This document shows, one piece after another, positions 1 to 12,764 of a stretch of DNA of 64,000 bases. The translations under genes were made by a program, and so were the position numbers. Each line of letters begins with the position of its first letter. Position 1 is the stretch's first letter. Source of the DNA: Datura wrightii (taxonomy: Eukaryota; Streptophyta; Magnoliopsida; Solanales; Solanaceae). The notes beneath the pieces are model-generated. The model did no database searches, was not told where the DNA came from, and saw only the letters and a program-made list of their open reading frames with translations. Location of the stretch: the NCBI GenBank assembly GCA_035772735.1, contig JASDFA010000016.1, positions 145,836,501 through 145,900,500 of the forward strand, written 5' to 3'.

Positions 1-132
1 AACAAGGTAAGGCCAATATAGTAGAAGATGCACTTAGTATACTCTCTATGGAGAGTGTTTTTCATGTGGATGAGGGAAAGAAGGAGCTGGTGAAGGATGT
101 GCATCGACTAGCTAGGTTGGGAGCTCGGTTGG

Positions 133-1610
133 TTGACTCCACTGACGGCGGTGTTGTTATTCAAAATGGATCAGAAATCGTCCTTGGTAAATGATGTAAA
201 ATCTAGAAAAGATGAGGTCCCGATTTTGGTAAAGTTAAAGGAAGCCATTAAGAATCAGAAGGTAGAGGTCTTCTTCAAAGGGGGAGATAGTGTGATTCGG
301 TACCAAGGTCGCCTATGTGTTTCAGATGTTGGTGATTTGAAGATCCGGATGTTGCATGAGGCTTATGGATCCAGTTATTCTATCCAATCGGGTGCCACCA
401 AGATGTACCGTGACTTACGGGAAGTCTATTGGTGGAATGGCATAAAAAAGGACATCGCGGAGTTTGTAGCAAAGTGTTCAAACTATTATCAAGTAAAGGT
501 GGTGTACCAGAGTCCGGGAGGTGTGCTTTAGGATATCAGTATTCCTATTTTGAAGAGGGAAGAAATTAATATGGACTTCATAGGAGGTCTACCTCATACT
601 CGTCGACAATATGACTCCATTTGGGTTGTGGTGGACAAGTTAACCAAGGCTGCTTATTTTCTTGAATTCAAGACCACAGATGCAGCGGAGGATTATGCCA
701 AACTATATATCCGGGAGCTAGTCCGATTGCATGGAGTGCCCTTATCCATCATTTCAGATAGAGGTACTTAATTTACCTCTCAATTTTAGAAGTCATTTCA
801 AAAAGGACATGGTACTCAGGTTAAGCTCCGCACAGCATTTCACCAGCAAATGGATGGTCAAGCGGAGCGGACAATTCATACTCTCGAGGACATGTTGATA
901 GCATGAATGATTGACATCAAAGGTAGTTGGGATGATCATTTGCCTCTTATCAAGTTTGCATACAATAACAACTACCATTCCAGCATTCGGATGGCTCCCT
1001 TTGAGTCTCTCTATGGGTGGAGATGTAGATCGCCCATTGGTTGGTTCGAAGTTGGTGATGCTGCGATGATAGGAGCAGATTCGGTCCATGAGGCTATGGT
1101 GAAGGTTCAGCTTATACGGGACAGGTTAAAAATATCTCAAAGTCGCCAAAAGTCCTATGCCGATGTGAGGAGGAGAGAACTTGAGTTCGAAGTGGATGAC
1201 TGGGTGTTTTTGAAGGTGTCGCCATGAAGGGAGTGATATAGTTTGGAAAGAAAGGAAAACTCAGCCCTCATTATGTTGGCCCCTACTGGATTGTGAAACG
1301 GGGGCAAGGTAGCATATGAATTAGAGTTGCCCTCAGTATTATCTTCTGTGCATCCTGTATTCCATGTATTGCTCTTAAATAAGTGTTTGGGTGATCCAAC
1401 ACTAGTTGTCTTGGTGGACAGTGTTGGTGTGAAAGACAACCTATTTTTGAGGAGGTTCCGATAGAAATACTGTATCATCAAGTTCGAAGGCTAAGGAACA
1501 AGGAAGTAGCTTCAGTTAAGGTGTTATGGAGGAATCATCACGTTGATGGAGCTACGTGGGAAGCCAAAGCGACAATGATTTTCTAGATACCCGCATTTAT
1601 TCTCTACCGG
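133..1610 (+). pseudogene. Degenerate integrase with C-terminal chromodomain (gypsy pol)
   Basis: Three consecutive plus-strand reading pieces (133-531, 550-771, 907-1227) carry gypsy integrase. The first has the linker and the part preceding the core (motif YWWNGIKKDI and a degenerate CxxC region). The second has the catalytic core start (MDFIGGLP, DSIWVVVDKLTKAAYF, SIISDRGT). The third has the DDE glutamate-side region (WDDHLPLIKFAYNN, APFESLYGWRCRSP). In-frame stops at about 531, 769 and 904 and frame changes after 1227 break it. At about 1440-1590 an HHVDGATWEA-type chromodomain remnant is seen, which in chromoviruses directs insertion into heterochromatin. Confidence 0.85.
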
Positions 1611-1871
1611 CTCAGTTGCAGCTTGAGGTATCAGTTTTGCTCTCAAAGTCTATTTAGTTTTCATGCTCAGTTCACATGCCCAAGTTTCTTTTATGTATGT
1701 GGATGTATGTATGATTCGTGAATTCAGTCCAGCTATGTAATTTGAATTGGAGATAGTCATTCCGTTAGTTTTCGGCTTAAATGATCAGTATTTGAATATG
1801 ATGGTTGCATTTCTATGCTTTTCTGTATGTTTTCCAACATTCGAGGATGAATGTTCCCAAGGGGGAGATAC

Positions 1872-4227
1872 TGTTATACTCCGAAAGCCCAAAGATCAGA
1901 CCCGGTAGTTGAAAGGAAAAACATTAAAATTTCGCATTAGGTCATAGAACGGGTCATGAGTTGACCCGTTGGTGCAGCCCATGAGTCGTGATATGAGTTG
2001 TAGTAAGGCCCTGGTGAAGAATTTGAAATTTGGGAAGTTGAATCCCCTAGGACATGACCACAAGTCGTGTTCAGGCCCCATGAATCGTTAGGTTAGTCAT
2101 GGGGAGTGGTGATTAAGAAAAGAGGAAAAGGAAGACAGTGTACCTAACAGAAAGACCCCACGAGTCGTGGTCAGTCCCACAATTCGTGGGATGAGTAGTG
2201 ACTAAGAAGGGTAAAATTTTACTAAGAATGAGGTTGCGCACATGATGGGTGCAGACCACGAGTCGTGGTCACCAGTAACAGATTTTTAAGTCACACATGA
2301 CGAGCCCAGGAGACTTGACATGCAGTGCACCTGACAGACGACTCCATGAGTCGTGGGCTATGATGACGAGTCGTTAGGTCCCTCATTGGGACTAGCTAGC
2401 AGTTATTTTAAATGAATTTAGTAAGGGATTTTTCGTAATACCTAAGTTCCTAAGGCTTGAACTACATCGTTTTGAGTTGTGAATGATGACTTTCAAAGGG
2501 GTTAAGTTCATTTTAGGTCATATTCATTCATGCATGGTAGAAGGTGAGAGAGGGTGATCAAGCTTAGTTTTCTTCAATTTCTCTTCAAATTCTATTGGGC
2601 ATTTAAAGAAGTGTAAGAATCAACTACCATCAGGTATGTAGGGTTATGAATAGGTGAATCCCTTCACACCCATGCCCAATCCCTCTCTAAATCATCAATT
2701 TACTATGCCTAATCTATGGGGTTTTAATGCAATGCATGAATTTCCTAATTCTCCACATGGGTATGATTTAAATATGTTTCTACTATCTAATTATGAGGCA
2801 TGGGCAAGTTTTACAATGTTTTCAATTAAAAATCATGTTTCAAGTTTTATGAATTAAAAAGCCCATTGATGAGAAGTTCATGAAAAATGAGATTTGTGAT
2901 GAATGTATGAATATGATAAAATATTATGATGAAAAGCATGTTCTCAAGATACCCATGTTTATAATCATGTTTTTGATGTGAATTCAGTATTTACAAGCAT
3001 GTGAAAGTATTGCGGAATGACCATATGTTCGACTGTGATTTATGATTTTCCGAATTAAGCTTACCACATGGTGTTGGAGAGAACACTCCCAATTATCTTT
3101 CATCTTGTGGTATGTTTTGAGCTAAAGCTTCTCATATGCATGATTTCATATTTGAGATGTATTTGATTATTGAGATTTGTCAATAGACGATGTTGAGCTT
3201 CGTTGAAAAATGATGTAGAGCATATGCATGTTTTTGGGAGTAGTGTCTAGTACCAAGTAGGCTAAGGGTCGATCACCCTATGCCTCAGAACTATGCGCTA
3301 ACGTAGGTTTATACTTATTATACATATATACTTTGGGACCTCCCTTGTGAACTATCTACTTCCCCGATTGGGCCTCGAGCTTGATATGATATCATGGTAT
3401 TGTCCCTAGCCCTGGCTATGCTTTGGATGGCTCTACCCACTTGAGTATGGTAGTTGGGACCACATAAGCTCTATCGTGGTATGTCGGTTAAAAGACGAGT
3501 CTCCTATTATTCCTCATGATTTCAGTTATACATGTTCATTATTCATGAGATTTATATATTTATATATGTTCTAAAGCAGGTTTGACTCAATGTTTAGTTC
3601 TACTTATAAATATCAAATTTCAGCTTTGAGTCAATCGATTCAATTACGATATCATGTTATGTTAGGATGAGATCATGATTTCAGAAAGAATGCATGCGAG
3701 CTATACTCTCAGATTCTTAACGTTCATGTTTACATTATGCATTGTCTTCAAATGATTTTACTTACTTTAGCAGTTTCACTTACCTTGCATACTCGGTACA
3801 TTCCACGTACTGACCGCATACTTTATGCTTTGTCGTTTCATGATATAGAACCCAGCTCCTAGGCTCAGCCCTGTTCATAGTCAATCTCCAGAGTTAGCAT
3901 CTTATGTTTTTGGTAAGTCCTCATCTCCCGAGGACTATACTTATTCAGATTTTCTTTATGTATTTTGAGTTTCAGTTTTGTTGAGTTAATTGGGGGTCTT
4001 GTCCCATCAACTCATCATGTTTAAAGGTTTTCAGACATATGGATTTATTCAGCTTCAAATTGTGTATTCTTATGTTATTTTTAATGTAGACTTCCGCTCT
4101 GATTATCATATTGTTTCTCCAGTTTTATTGATCGAATTAGTTGTATGCTTATGCCATGGGTCGATTTGGGGTCTCTCGGGGCTCCTTGTCCAGTGTTGCG
4201 ATTCGGGCCTCTATTCAGGTTGTGACA
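1872..4227 (+). repeat. 3' LTR of the Tekay-like element
   Basis: The 2,356-bp LTR begins TGTTATACTCC directly after a GGGGGAGATA purine tract and ends GGTTGTGACA. Both ends resemble the LTRs at 10266-12556 and 42601-45021. The first ~550 bp carry many copies of a degenerate GAGTCGTGG word. Its partner 5' LTR would lie upstream of the window. The 5 bp after it (acaaa, 4228-4232) should be the target duplication. Confidence 0.8.
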
Positions 4228-4935
4228 ACAAATGACCTAGAGGCTATATATATAGTTGAGCCTTTAAATGATGCTTCTGCTCTCCAATACTTAGCTTTAA
4301 AATTAGTAATTTCTACTCCGAAATAGGCCTGGCTGGCTGCCCCCTGCATAGCCCCTAGTTGGGCTCAAGTTTCTTCTAAAATTAGGCTTCGCGCGTGCAG
4401 CCCCTTCCGTAGCACCAAGGAGTTTGCCAAAGTTTCACTCTTTTGGATCATCCGGTGCACCGCGCCATCTATTTCCCTAGAGTGTTAGTCAAAGTTCTTG
4501 GCTCTAGAACCAACCTGGCACCCAGCCCCATCCATAGCATAAGAATTTTGAGAAATTTCTCTAAGTCTGGGATGCTTCTGGGGCTCTACACCATCCATCT
4601 CACCAAGGTGTTGAGTGAATTATTCTCTAAAGTTTGGGACTAGGTGCTGGGCACCAACCATATCTCCAGATATAGTTCACATTCTTCTTAAGTTTAGGAT
4701 CTGTCCCTTGGCGCCAACCATAGCCCTAGGTCCTTGTTCTCGGCTTCTCAAACCTTCAACCTTTGGTCATTTTGGGTCCTTTTTCCTTGGTTTCCTGCTC
4801 AGAACATCTCAAATCATATGTTAGCATATAAAACACACAAACACATGGATTTATGCATTTCATAGGGATTATGAACTCAAAACAAGGTAAACGATCGGAA
4901 AAAACAAGGAAAATAGGCATAGAAATATGCCCAAC
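4228..4935 (-). repeat. 3' LTR (truncated) of the minus-strand gag-protease element
   Basis: This is a direct repeat of 9556-10265. It is recognisable from shared runs such as gttgagcctttaaatgatgc (4256) and the end block around 4840-4935. On the minus strand it starts TGTTGGGCATATTTC. It is preceded by a TTTAAGTGTGGGGTG polypurine-type tract (about 4940-4960). It is truncated at 4228 by insertion of the chromovirus LTR. Confidence 0.8.
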
Positions 4936-6400
4936 ATCAACACCCCACACTTAAACCATTGTTCGTCCTCAAAGAATCCTTAATACACACATAAACTCAT
5001 CTTTTACCACCACACTTGGTACCCCTATCAATTCATACTCGACCAACTAGCATAGAGCATAGATAAAGTAGTTCATCAACATACAACAATTCTCATCAAG
5101 CACATAAAAATGGTTCACGACCAAACGTGGTACTCAAGACTCCCCCATCATCATCCAATCTCAGCAATACTAATTTATTCAGTAACTCTAACTACAACCA
5201 AGTTCATGAATTTTTCAACTCTCCCCTCACTTTTAGCTCTTCAAAAATGCCTAACTTTGGCCATCCCTCTTATTTTCCCTTATTCAATTTATAATTCAAG
5301 TAATTCATACATGAAAGTAGATGCATTCAATTCATTCTAAAACCCACAAACAATTTAGTACATCCAAAATGAATTAGTCATGAATTTCAACAATTGAAGT
5401 ATTATTCACATTCAAGAATTTACTAACCCTGTTCTTTTTTTTTATACATTTAATGCATCTACCCACCAAATTCAAGAATTCAATTCTCTATCCCTATTCA
5501 TTCCCACAACTTCAAATCACTATATTCAACCAACAAATGAGTTACCTTGCAAAGATAACACATTATCATGGATGAATTTACAAAATTAAAGCTCATGAAA
5601 TCCACAATATAAAACTTAAGATTTTCACCAACTATGGTGATTTGGGTCTTTAATATAGGGGAAGAAGGGTGTGGGAGCATGCTCTTAACATTACCTAAAC
5701 AAAAAAGATGAGAAATACTTATTTGAGCTTGAAAGAGGAGCTTCACCAAACCTTGGAGAAGACAACAATGAAGGGGAAAGAGGGGAAGGGAGTTACGGGT
5801 TAGTGAGGGAGAGAAGAGAGAATTTTTGGCTTTTTGTTTTCCACCTTTTTAATGAAAAAGGATGAATGCGATTTTAAATAAAGGCTTGGGGCATGGTTTT
5901 TTTTGGTAATTTTAAGGTATTTGGGTCAACATTGACCAAATTGACCAAAATATTATTGGCCATAACAACCCTGGTGTGCTGCCCCCTCCATAGCCCTACA
6001 TACTCAGAAATTCTTTTTCTTCGAGGCCTAGGACTGGTCTAGCGTGTCATCCATTGCACCAACCTAACAGATTATTTTCTTGTGGAATTTAACACTTTCT
6101 GCCCTATACTAGGTATCTCACCCCAGACTTAAACTTTTTCAGCTTATTTTTCCAGCTCTCTTTGCCTCCGTCCCTAAAAAACAAAGAAGAAATGTAAAAA
6201 ACGTTAGAAATTTGGGTTACCTCTCACCAAGCGCCTTAGTAATACTCGTGGCATGATATTCATGGGCTGCCTCCTATGTAGTGCCTGATTTAACATTGGG
6301 AAATGACTATAGTCACTTTCACTCCTTCATTCAAGTGGAATTGCGACCACACTAATAATATGATAAACTCTCATGCATCACTCATTGCATAACTAACTGA
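4936..6400 (-). other. Non-coding 3' interior of the gag-protease element
   Basis: This is about 1.5 kb between the protease remnant and the 3' LTR. I see no conserved domain in any frame, and the small open frames here (for example 5498-5749 minus) have no recognisable motif. Two polypurine-like tracts (about 4940-4960 and 6118-6135, reading AAGTCTGGGGTGAGAT-like on the minus strand) occur. This region takes the place that RT, RNase H and integrase occupy in autonomous relatives. Confidence 0.6.
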
Positions 6401-6990
6401 TTACACCCTCCAGGCTCTTCCATCGGCTTAACTGTGAAGTCATCATAGTGAGGGGGCATCCTTTCTACTCTAAACTCCTTAAAAACTACATCCTGACCAT
6501 CCACCCTCATAGACATATTGCTCAACTATACCTGTATAACGGTGTCGGTGGTGGCTAAAAATCCCCTCCCCAAAATAATGGGAACTGCTGCATCCACCTC
6601 GTAATCTAGGATTATGAAGTCTACCGGTAGGATGAAAGGTCCCACCTTTATCAAGACATCCTTTATTATTCCATCTGGATAGGCAAGAGATCAGTCTGCA
6701 AGCTATAAAATTACTATGGTAGGACATAGTTCACCTAGCCCCAAAGTTCTAAACAGGGATGCAGGCATCAAATTGATGCTCGCAGACAGATCCCATAGAG
6801 CCGAACCAACTTTCCTGCTGCCAATAGAAATAGGAATAGTGAAGCTCTCAGGGTCCTGTAGCTTCTTTGGAATTTTCTTCTTCACTCGGGAATTGCACTC
6901 TTCCGTAAGAGCCACAGTTTCAAACTCTGTATGCCTCCTCTTATTTGCCACAATATCCCTCAGGTACTTAGCCTACAAAATCTCTACCAA
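6400..6990 (-). pseudogene. Retropepsin (gypsy protease) remnant
   Basis: On the minus strand, 6951-6703 carries the gypsy gag-pro linker (VALTEEC, PKKLQDPESFTIP) and the region where the catalytic aspartate triad is expected. It reads ALWDLSASINLMP, so the family DLGA is altered to DLSA. After a frame change the C-terminal protease half is readable (about 6650-6560: ILPVDFIIL, then an IILGRGFLATTDT-type motif). The glycine loss and frame breaks make activity unlikely. The same protein segment with DLGA is present in the element at 48.7-49.2 kb. Confidence 0.8.
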
Positions 6991-7094
6991 TGGCATGTTA
7001 ACATGTACCTGCTTCAGCAAATCAAGATACTTCTTGCAACTGTGACCTCTTTCTTCTTCTTAAATGTTTGAGGGAATTTAGGAGGTGGTTTAGC

Positions 7095-8480
7095 TATAAC
7101 AACTTTTGGTTCTGAGTTGTTGGACTCACCCACCTCATTCTTGGATCTCACATGTTGTTCCTCATCACCTATTCTTTTCTCTAGGGATCACCTCACCCAA
7201 CTCTTTACCACTGCGCAAGGAGATTGCGCTCACATTTTCCTTGGGATTCTTCTCGGTGTTACTCAAAAGTGCCCCTTGCAGTCTGTTAGTCTTCTGTAGG
7301 GCCAGTTGCCCCATCTGCCTCTCAAGATCATTGATGGATTTCAGCATCTCATTAACCACCTGAGTTTGCTGCACCATCCACTACTTCATTGTCTTCTTAA
7401 GAGAACTGCTCAGTTGCTGGCCTTGAGGCCTTGGATAAGTATTCTAGGGCCTTTAGATGTTTTGATTCCTTCCCTATGAGGGATTGGTTGCATTTCGATA
7501 CCCTTTATTATAGCTAATACCTATAAAATCTCTACCACGACCTTGTTGTCCTACAAAATATATATATTCAGGGTTTAGTGGACAACCAAAATAAGGGTGA
7601 CCTTCTCCACATGCTTCACATGATAGTGGTGGAGTTTGAACCTAATGTACCTATTGTACTTGGCTTGCTGCTAGTGTGTTCACAAGCTTGCTAATCACAT
7701 TCACCAGCTGGCTAATGTCTGCATTGATTGTCGTAACACCATCCACCTCGAGCATCCTAACACCTTATCTACTGTGAATCCTTTATCTCAGTCTTGATAA
7801 TCCTGACTCACAGCTGATATGAGGTTCAAAAGAGCCTCAATTTCATCATACCTCTTGGACAAGATTTGTCCCTGTACTGTATCATCAAGAGAGATCTTTC
7901 ACTCGAGCTTCATACCCTCTATAATATTGTGCCCAATTATATTATTAGGTTGCATGTGGTGCAAACAATCTCTCAAATAGCCCTCGTAACATTCCCATGC
8001 CTGAGCTAAGGTTTCACCATCTTTCTACACAAACCCAGAGATCTTCCCTCTCAACTCCTTGGTTCTCCTTAAAGAAAAGAACCTATTGATGAATTTGTTG
8101 GACAGACCTCCCATGTGGTGATGAAACCTGTTGGCTCATTTTGTAGCCACTCCTTGGCTTTTCCAATCAGCGAGAGCAAAAACAATGTCAGTTTAACATA
8201 TTCATATGACACGTTTTGGTAGTGGAAATTCTCACTCAGCTCCACAAACATTATCAGATGCCTATGGGGGTCTTCATACTTTCCATGATATTAGAAAATT
8301 TTTTAGACCAACTGCACTATCCCTTCCTTTAACGCGAAGATCCCATTGATAGCTGGCTTGACGATCGCTTTAGAAGCGTTCTCCAAGTTCGACCTAGCAA
8401 CGTTCAACACTGGAACCCTCTCCTGATTGTTGCCTCATTCCTGCTAGTTGTTCTCCAAGATTAACCTTTGAAAGGTTCTC
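7095..8480 (-). pseudogene. gag remnant with CCHC zinc knuckle
   Basis: Minus-strand pieces carry retrotransposon gag motifs. 8251-8069 has YVKLTLFLLSLIGKAKEWLQ (capsid core). At 7620-7582 a CEACGEGHPYFGC zinc knuckle (CX2CX4HX4C) is readable. 7377-7165 has the linker that precedes protease (MGQLA..., ISLRSGKELG). Multiple frameshifts and stops separate the pieces. Gag would form the cytoplasmic virus-like particle. Confidence 0.8.
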
Positions 8481-8640
8481 AATTTCAAGATCAAAAGAAT
8501 CCAAAAGTGTATATTGACTTCTTGTACTTGGCATACACTGAGCATACAACTCTGTAAACTTCACAAAAATAAAGAAACAAATGTAAAATACAGAATAGAG
8601 GAATAAAATCCTAACTTAAAAACGATCAAACAATATTCAA

Positions 8641-10265
8641 GTCACCAAAAATAGTGCCTAAAACTTGATGTCACCCAAGCACACGCAAGTGCATGTGGTT
8701 GTCAAATAATATAGGACAAGAAGTCCAAATTATTGATCCCTGATAGACTTTTCAATTCAATTGTTTAAGGTTGTTTCTTTGTTTTGCTATTATAACAAAT
8801 AGTTGAAATGGGGAATAGTTTGGAAAATTAACTACTAAAAACTTTTATTATAAAAGTAACTATAAATTGTTGCAAAATGTTTTTTTTACTTCAGATGATG
8901 ATGAAAATCTAGGGCAATGGTGCTTTTAGTTTCAGGTTATTATGCTACAATTATTTTTCCTATGGTTGCTAGTTACAAGTTACTATCCCATTCCTTTACA
9001 CTCTCCCAAGCATCCAAGAACTATCTCACGAACCCTAACACCTATATCCCTATGGTTGTAGGAGAAACATAAAACGATGGTTATGCCTACTTGTATTTAA
9101 ACTAAACAGGGTTAAAGGGTATATCCCCTATCTCAACAACGACTTCTATCCTATCATCAATGGGTTCAAGGGTCTTTGAATATATGTTTTGTATTTACCT
9201 TTAACCTTTTTGGTTCCTTTTCCCAAGTTCAACCAAAAGTCAATAGATTTACTCATAAGGTGATCAGTCTAAGAATAAGCAACTAAAGCAGGTAAATATA
9301 AACAACCATTAATGAGGAATTGAAACTAGTATAAATCAGTCTATTAAACATCAACCATCCACCATGGCCAAAGCCATAGATTTATGAGTTTATCCACTTA
9401 TAGAAAAGTGGAAAAACACAAACTTAACCATCACCATTCAAAGTAAAATAATAAAGAGGAAAAGAAACCTAGTGTAGAACTTTTCTCTCCTTCCAAGCAG
9501 CTTACAACCTCCACATAATGATATACATTATGTAAAAGTGATCAAAAGATGCTTAACGAATGACGTAGAGGCTATATATAAAGTTGAGCCTTTAAATGAT
9601 GCTTCTGCCCTTCAACACTTATCTTTAAAATCAGCAATTTCTGCTCTGAACTAGGCCTGGTGTGCTGCCCCATGCATAGCCCTATGTTGGACTCAAGTTT
9701 CTTTTGATGTTTGGCTTTGGGCGCCCAGCCCCATCCATAGCACCAAGGAGTTAGCAAAATTTCCACTCTTCTAGATCATCTGAGCGCCTCGCACCACCTA
9801 TAGCCACAAAGTGTTAGTCAAAATTCTTGGCTCTAGAACCAACCTGGCGCCCAGTCTTATCCATATTACCTAAATTTTGGGAAATTTCTCTAAGTATGGG
9901 ATGCTTCTGGGGCCCTATGCCATCCTTCTCACCAAGGTGTTGAGTGAATTATTCTCTGATATTTCGGACTTGGCGTTAGGCACTAGCCATAGCCCCAGAT
10001 ATGGTGCACATTCTTATGAAGTTTAGGACCTAGTTCCTGGCACCAGCCATAGCCCTAGGTTCTTCTTATCAGCTTCTCAAGCCTTCAACCTAAGGTTATT
10101 TTGGGTCCTTTTTCATTGGTTTCCTGCTCAAAACATCTATTATCATTTGTTATCATACAAAACACACAAACACATGAATTTATGCATTTCTTAAGGATTA
10201 TGAACTCAAAATAAGGTGAAAGATGAGGAAAGACAAGGCTAATAGGCATAGAAATATGCGCAGCA
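8641..10265 (-). repeat. 5' LTR and decayed primer-binding site of the gag-protease element
   Basis: On the minus strand the LTR starts TGTTG at the right edge (its first bases were partly reused as a target duplication, see 10261-10265). It runs to about 8669. It is followed by a TTTTAGGCACTATTTTTGG stretch (8663-8645) that sits where related elements have a TGGCGCCGTTGCCGGGGA primer site. The segment 9556-10265 repeats 4228-4935. The rest (8669-9555) has no repeat partner in the window because the other LTR is truncated. Confidence 0.7.
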
Positions 10266-12556
10266 TATAATACACCGGAATTGCCTAAGAATAGACTCGG
10301 GATTTGAAATGAGAAGCAACAGAAAAATTTGAGATTTTACTTAGAGCGACTCGTGGTATGAGTCTTTGGAGGGTCTAACGACCTATTAGAGGCACTCGTT
10401 GTCAGGTTCTGCAGAAGTATACTCGAAAGTAACCGGTCCATGGTACAACCCGTAGGAAGATGTAACGAGTCGTAGATTGGGGTTGTTGGTTGTCACCATG
10501 TTATCACGGATGGATGGTACGAGTCTTGGTGAGAAACAATGAGTCGTTAAGTGCCCGTGGGAAGGAATAGGATAATCCCCCAGTCGTAAGTGACGGATGG
10601 AACCCACGACTCGTTGGATGAACGCATGAGTCATGGCGTAACTCGTGGGAAGTCCAGATGCAGGTTCATCAGAGGCAGTAATGGGAGGATACAATGGATC
10701 ATTGTTTGAAGTAATGGCCCATCCTGTCGAGTCATGGTATCAGGATCTGATAAGTTATGAACTGATGGAGGAAGTAACGGACGGATACCACGAGTCATGG
10801 TATCAAGGTACGACATGTGGTATCACTTATTGTCACCGACTGTGTAAAAATTCCAAACTTGTCATTACGGGTATTTTCATAATTCCTAAGCTCTAAGGTC
10901 CTTAATACGTCTTTTTTCGGCTTAGTTAGTACGGTTTTAAGAGTGTTAACGTTATCCTAAGCCTTACCATTCCATGCATGAAAACTTAGGGTCCATCTTT
11001 GGAGATCAAGCTTGAAGAATTTTCCCAATTTCTCTCCAAGTTCCTTTAGGCTTTCAAGAGAAAGTGTAAATCAGATTTACGCAGGTATGTGAGGCTATGA
11101 ATGAGTGTTCCTTTAACTCTCATGCTCTAAATTCTTCTCAATTCCACTAATTCCAAATTTAGATTCAAGTTTCATGATCTATTGGGGTTTATTCCAAATC
11201 TTGTGAAATTATCTATTATATATTTATGGGTCAATTCCCTTCATGTATCAACTCGTGTTTTATGATATATGGGAAGATTTTATAACTATTTTGATATTTA
11301 ACTTATAGCTTCAAATTTTAATTAAATTATGCCCAATTACATATGCTTCATGAAAAGTCAACTTATGATTCCATTATGATTTTGATCTTCTTAATCCCTA
11401 AATTATGATTTATGATTTATGATATGTTTCTATCAAGCACTCGTCATGGATTTATCAATATCAAGTATATACATGTTTTACAGGTATGCATGGATTTCAT
11501 AATTTATGGATTTATGAATCTTGGCCAACTCATGGGCCATTATTCATGGATAATGATGTATTTCAAGTGAGATCCATCATGTATTATTTTATTTGGCCAT
11601 GAATTTCATGAATGATTTTATGGTTACTAAATGAGCCCTCACGTGCATGTTTTTGGGAGTAGTGTTTAGAACTGAGTAGACCCGGCGTTTAGGTAAATCT
11701 CTTGGTCTTAGAACTACGTGCCATCATACATGTATATATATTTATTATTGGATCCCTGTGATATCACCGCACATGCACGTCCCCTTGCCTGGCGAGCCAG
11801 GGACGGTCCTGACCACTTGCGCGAAATAGTGAGGCATCATGTAAGGCTTTATCATGATGGTGTCTGTTAAGATGAGTCCTCGCATTATTCCTCATGATAT
11901 ACGCATGTTTATGATTATGTTACTTTGGCTCAAGTTTTGTTTTATAATTTTTTCCTCTTATGACTATGATTATGATTGGTTTACGAATGGTTTGAAAACC
12001 TTGAGCCCTTATACTTACATTATGATATTTTATTCATGATCATGCTGCTCTACTCTTATGAAATCTTATGTATTTTAAATTGTCTACTTTTACTTACCTT
12101 GCATACTTAGTACATTCCAAGTACTGACCGCATATTCTATGTTGTATCGTTTCATGATACAGGTTCAGGCATTCATGTTTAGTCCCACCATTAGCCTGAT
12201 CCTTAGAGTTTGCATCCCTTAGCCAGAGTTGGTGAGTCCTCATCCTTCGAGGACCCTTTTATCAACTTATGTTCAGTATTTTCAGTTTCAGTCTTTAGTG
12301 AGTTAGTTGTGGTCTTGTCCCATCAACTCGTTAGTCTATAGAGGCTTATCAGACAAAGTATGTATTCAACTTCAAAATTATGTTATGTACTCAGAATTTC
12401 AGATGTTATTACATTTTAGACTTATGATATTATGTATCTAGATTTCCACATTATTATGTTAAGTTTAGATATTATGTTCAATCCGTGTGTCGGCTTGGAG
12501 CCTCTCGGGGTTCATTATCCCATGTCTTGATCCTGGCCTATGTTCGGGTTGTGACA
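10266..12556 (+). repeat. 5' LTR
   Basis: It starts TATAATACACC, a mutated TGTTATACTCC-like terminus, and ends GGTTGTGACA. It shares long blocks with 15084-16775 (for example gtccatggta...cccgtaggaagatgtaa at about 10435 and 15092). Its start carries iterated GAGTCGTGG-type words. Confidence 0.85.
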
Positions 12557-12560
12557 AACT

Positions 12561-12572
12561 TGGTATCCGAGC
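12561..12572 (+). other. Primer-binding site (tRNA-Met type)
   Basis: The sequence tggtatccgagc lies four bases after the LTR end. It differs by one base from TGGTATCAGAGC, the complement of the plant initiator tRNA-Met 3' end that is typical of chromoviruses. Confidence 0.8.
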
Positions 12573-12764
12573 ATTAGGTTTTGAAGTGTCCTAGGGTGTC
12601 TGAAATCCGCGTTAAGTACAGTCTTTTTCATGGGTGTGAAGCACGCCACACTTCTGATGAAGTGGCTATGAAATGTTTAAGAAACTTCCGTTCTTCCATG
12701 ATCTGTGTCGTGCAATGAAATGTCTCTCTATCCTTCTAACTCGTGCTATACACATTTGCAGAAT

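Larger units (their letters stand above)
1..4227 (+). mobile_element. Ty3/gypsy chromovirus (Tekay/Del-like), 3' portion with 3' LTR
   Basis: This is the end of pol plus a complete-looking 3' LTR. The 5' part lies outside the window. Integrase and chromodomain remnants are read on the plus strand, followed by a purine-rich tract (about 1858-1871) and an LTR that starts TGTTATAC and ends GTGACA. The following bases (from 4228) continue a different element: the same flank exists uninterrupted near 9556. This shows that the chromovirus inserted into the 3' LTR of the minus-strand element at 4228-10265. Frameshifts and stops make it non-functional. Clade assignment rests on the chromodomain and the LTR style and is an inference. 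Confidence 0.85.
4228..10265 (-). mobile_element. Minus-strand Ty3/gypsy element with gag and protease only
   Basis: The element reads right to left: 5' LTR (10265 to about 8669), a decayed primer site, gag with CCHC knuckle (8480-7100), retropepsin (6951-about 6400), about 1.5 kb without recognisable domains, then a truncated 3' LTR (4935-4228). No reverse transcriptase, RNase H or integrase motif is visible anywhere in the 3.7-kb interior. The two LTR copies share the block 4228-4935 / 9556-10265. The 3' LTR is cut by the Tekay-like element on the left. The 5' LTR edge is the target of the element at 10266-16775. The plus-strand element at 45299-52973 has the same architecture. Confidence 0.8.

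Noticed and set aside
1950..2400. CRISPR-like repeats (iterated GAGTCGTGG)
   Set aside because: Words are short, degenerate and irregularly spaced in a plant LTR; no cas genes; eukaryotic context.
5498..5749. 83-codon minus-strand ORF as a small gene
   Set aside because: No motif, no counterpart in the related element at 49.6-51.4 kb, and it lies in non-coding retroelement interior.
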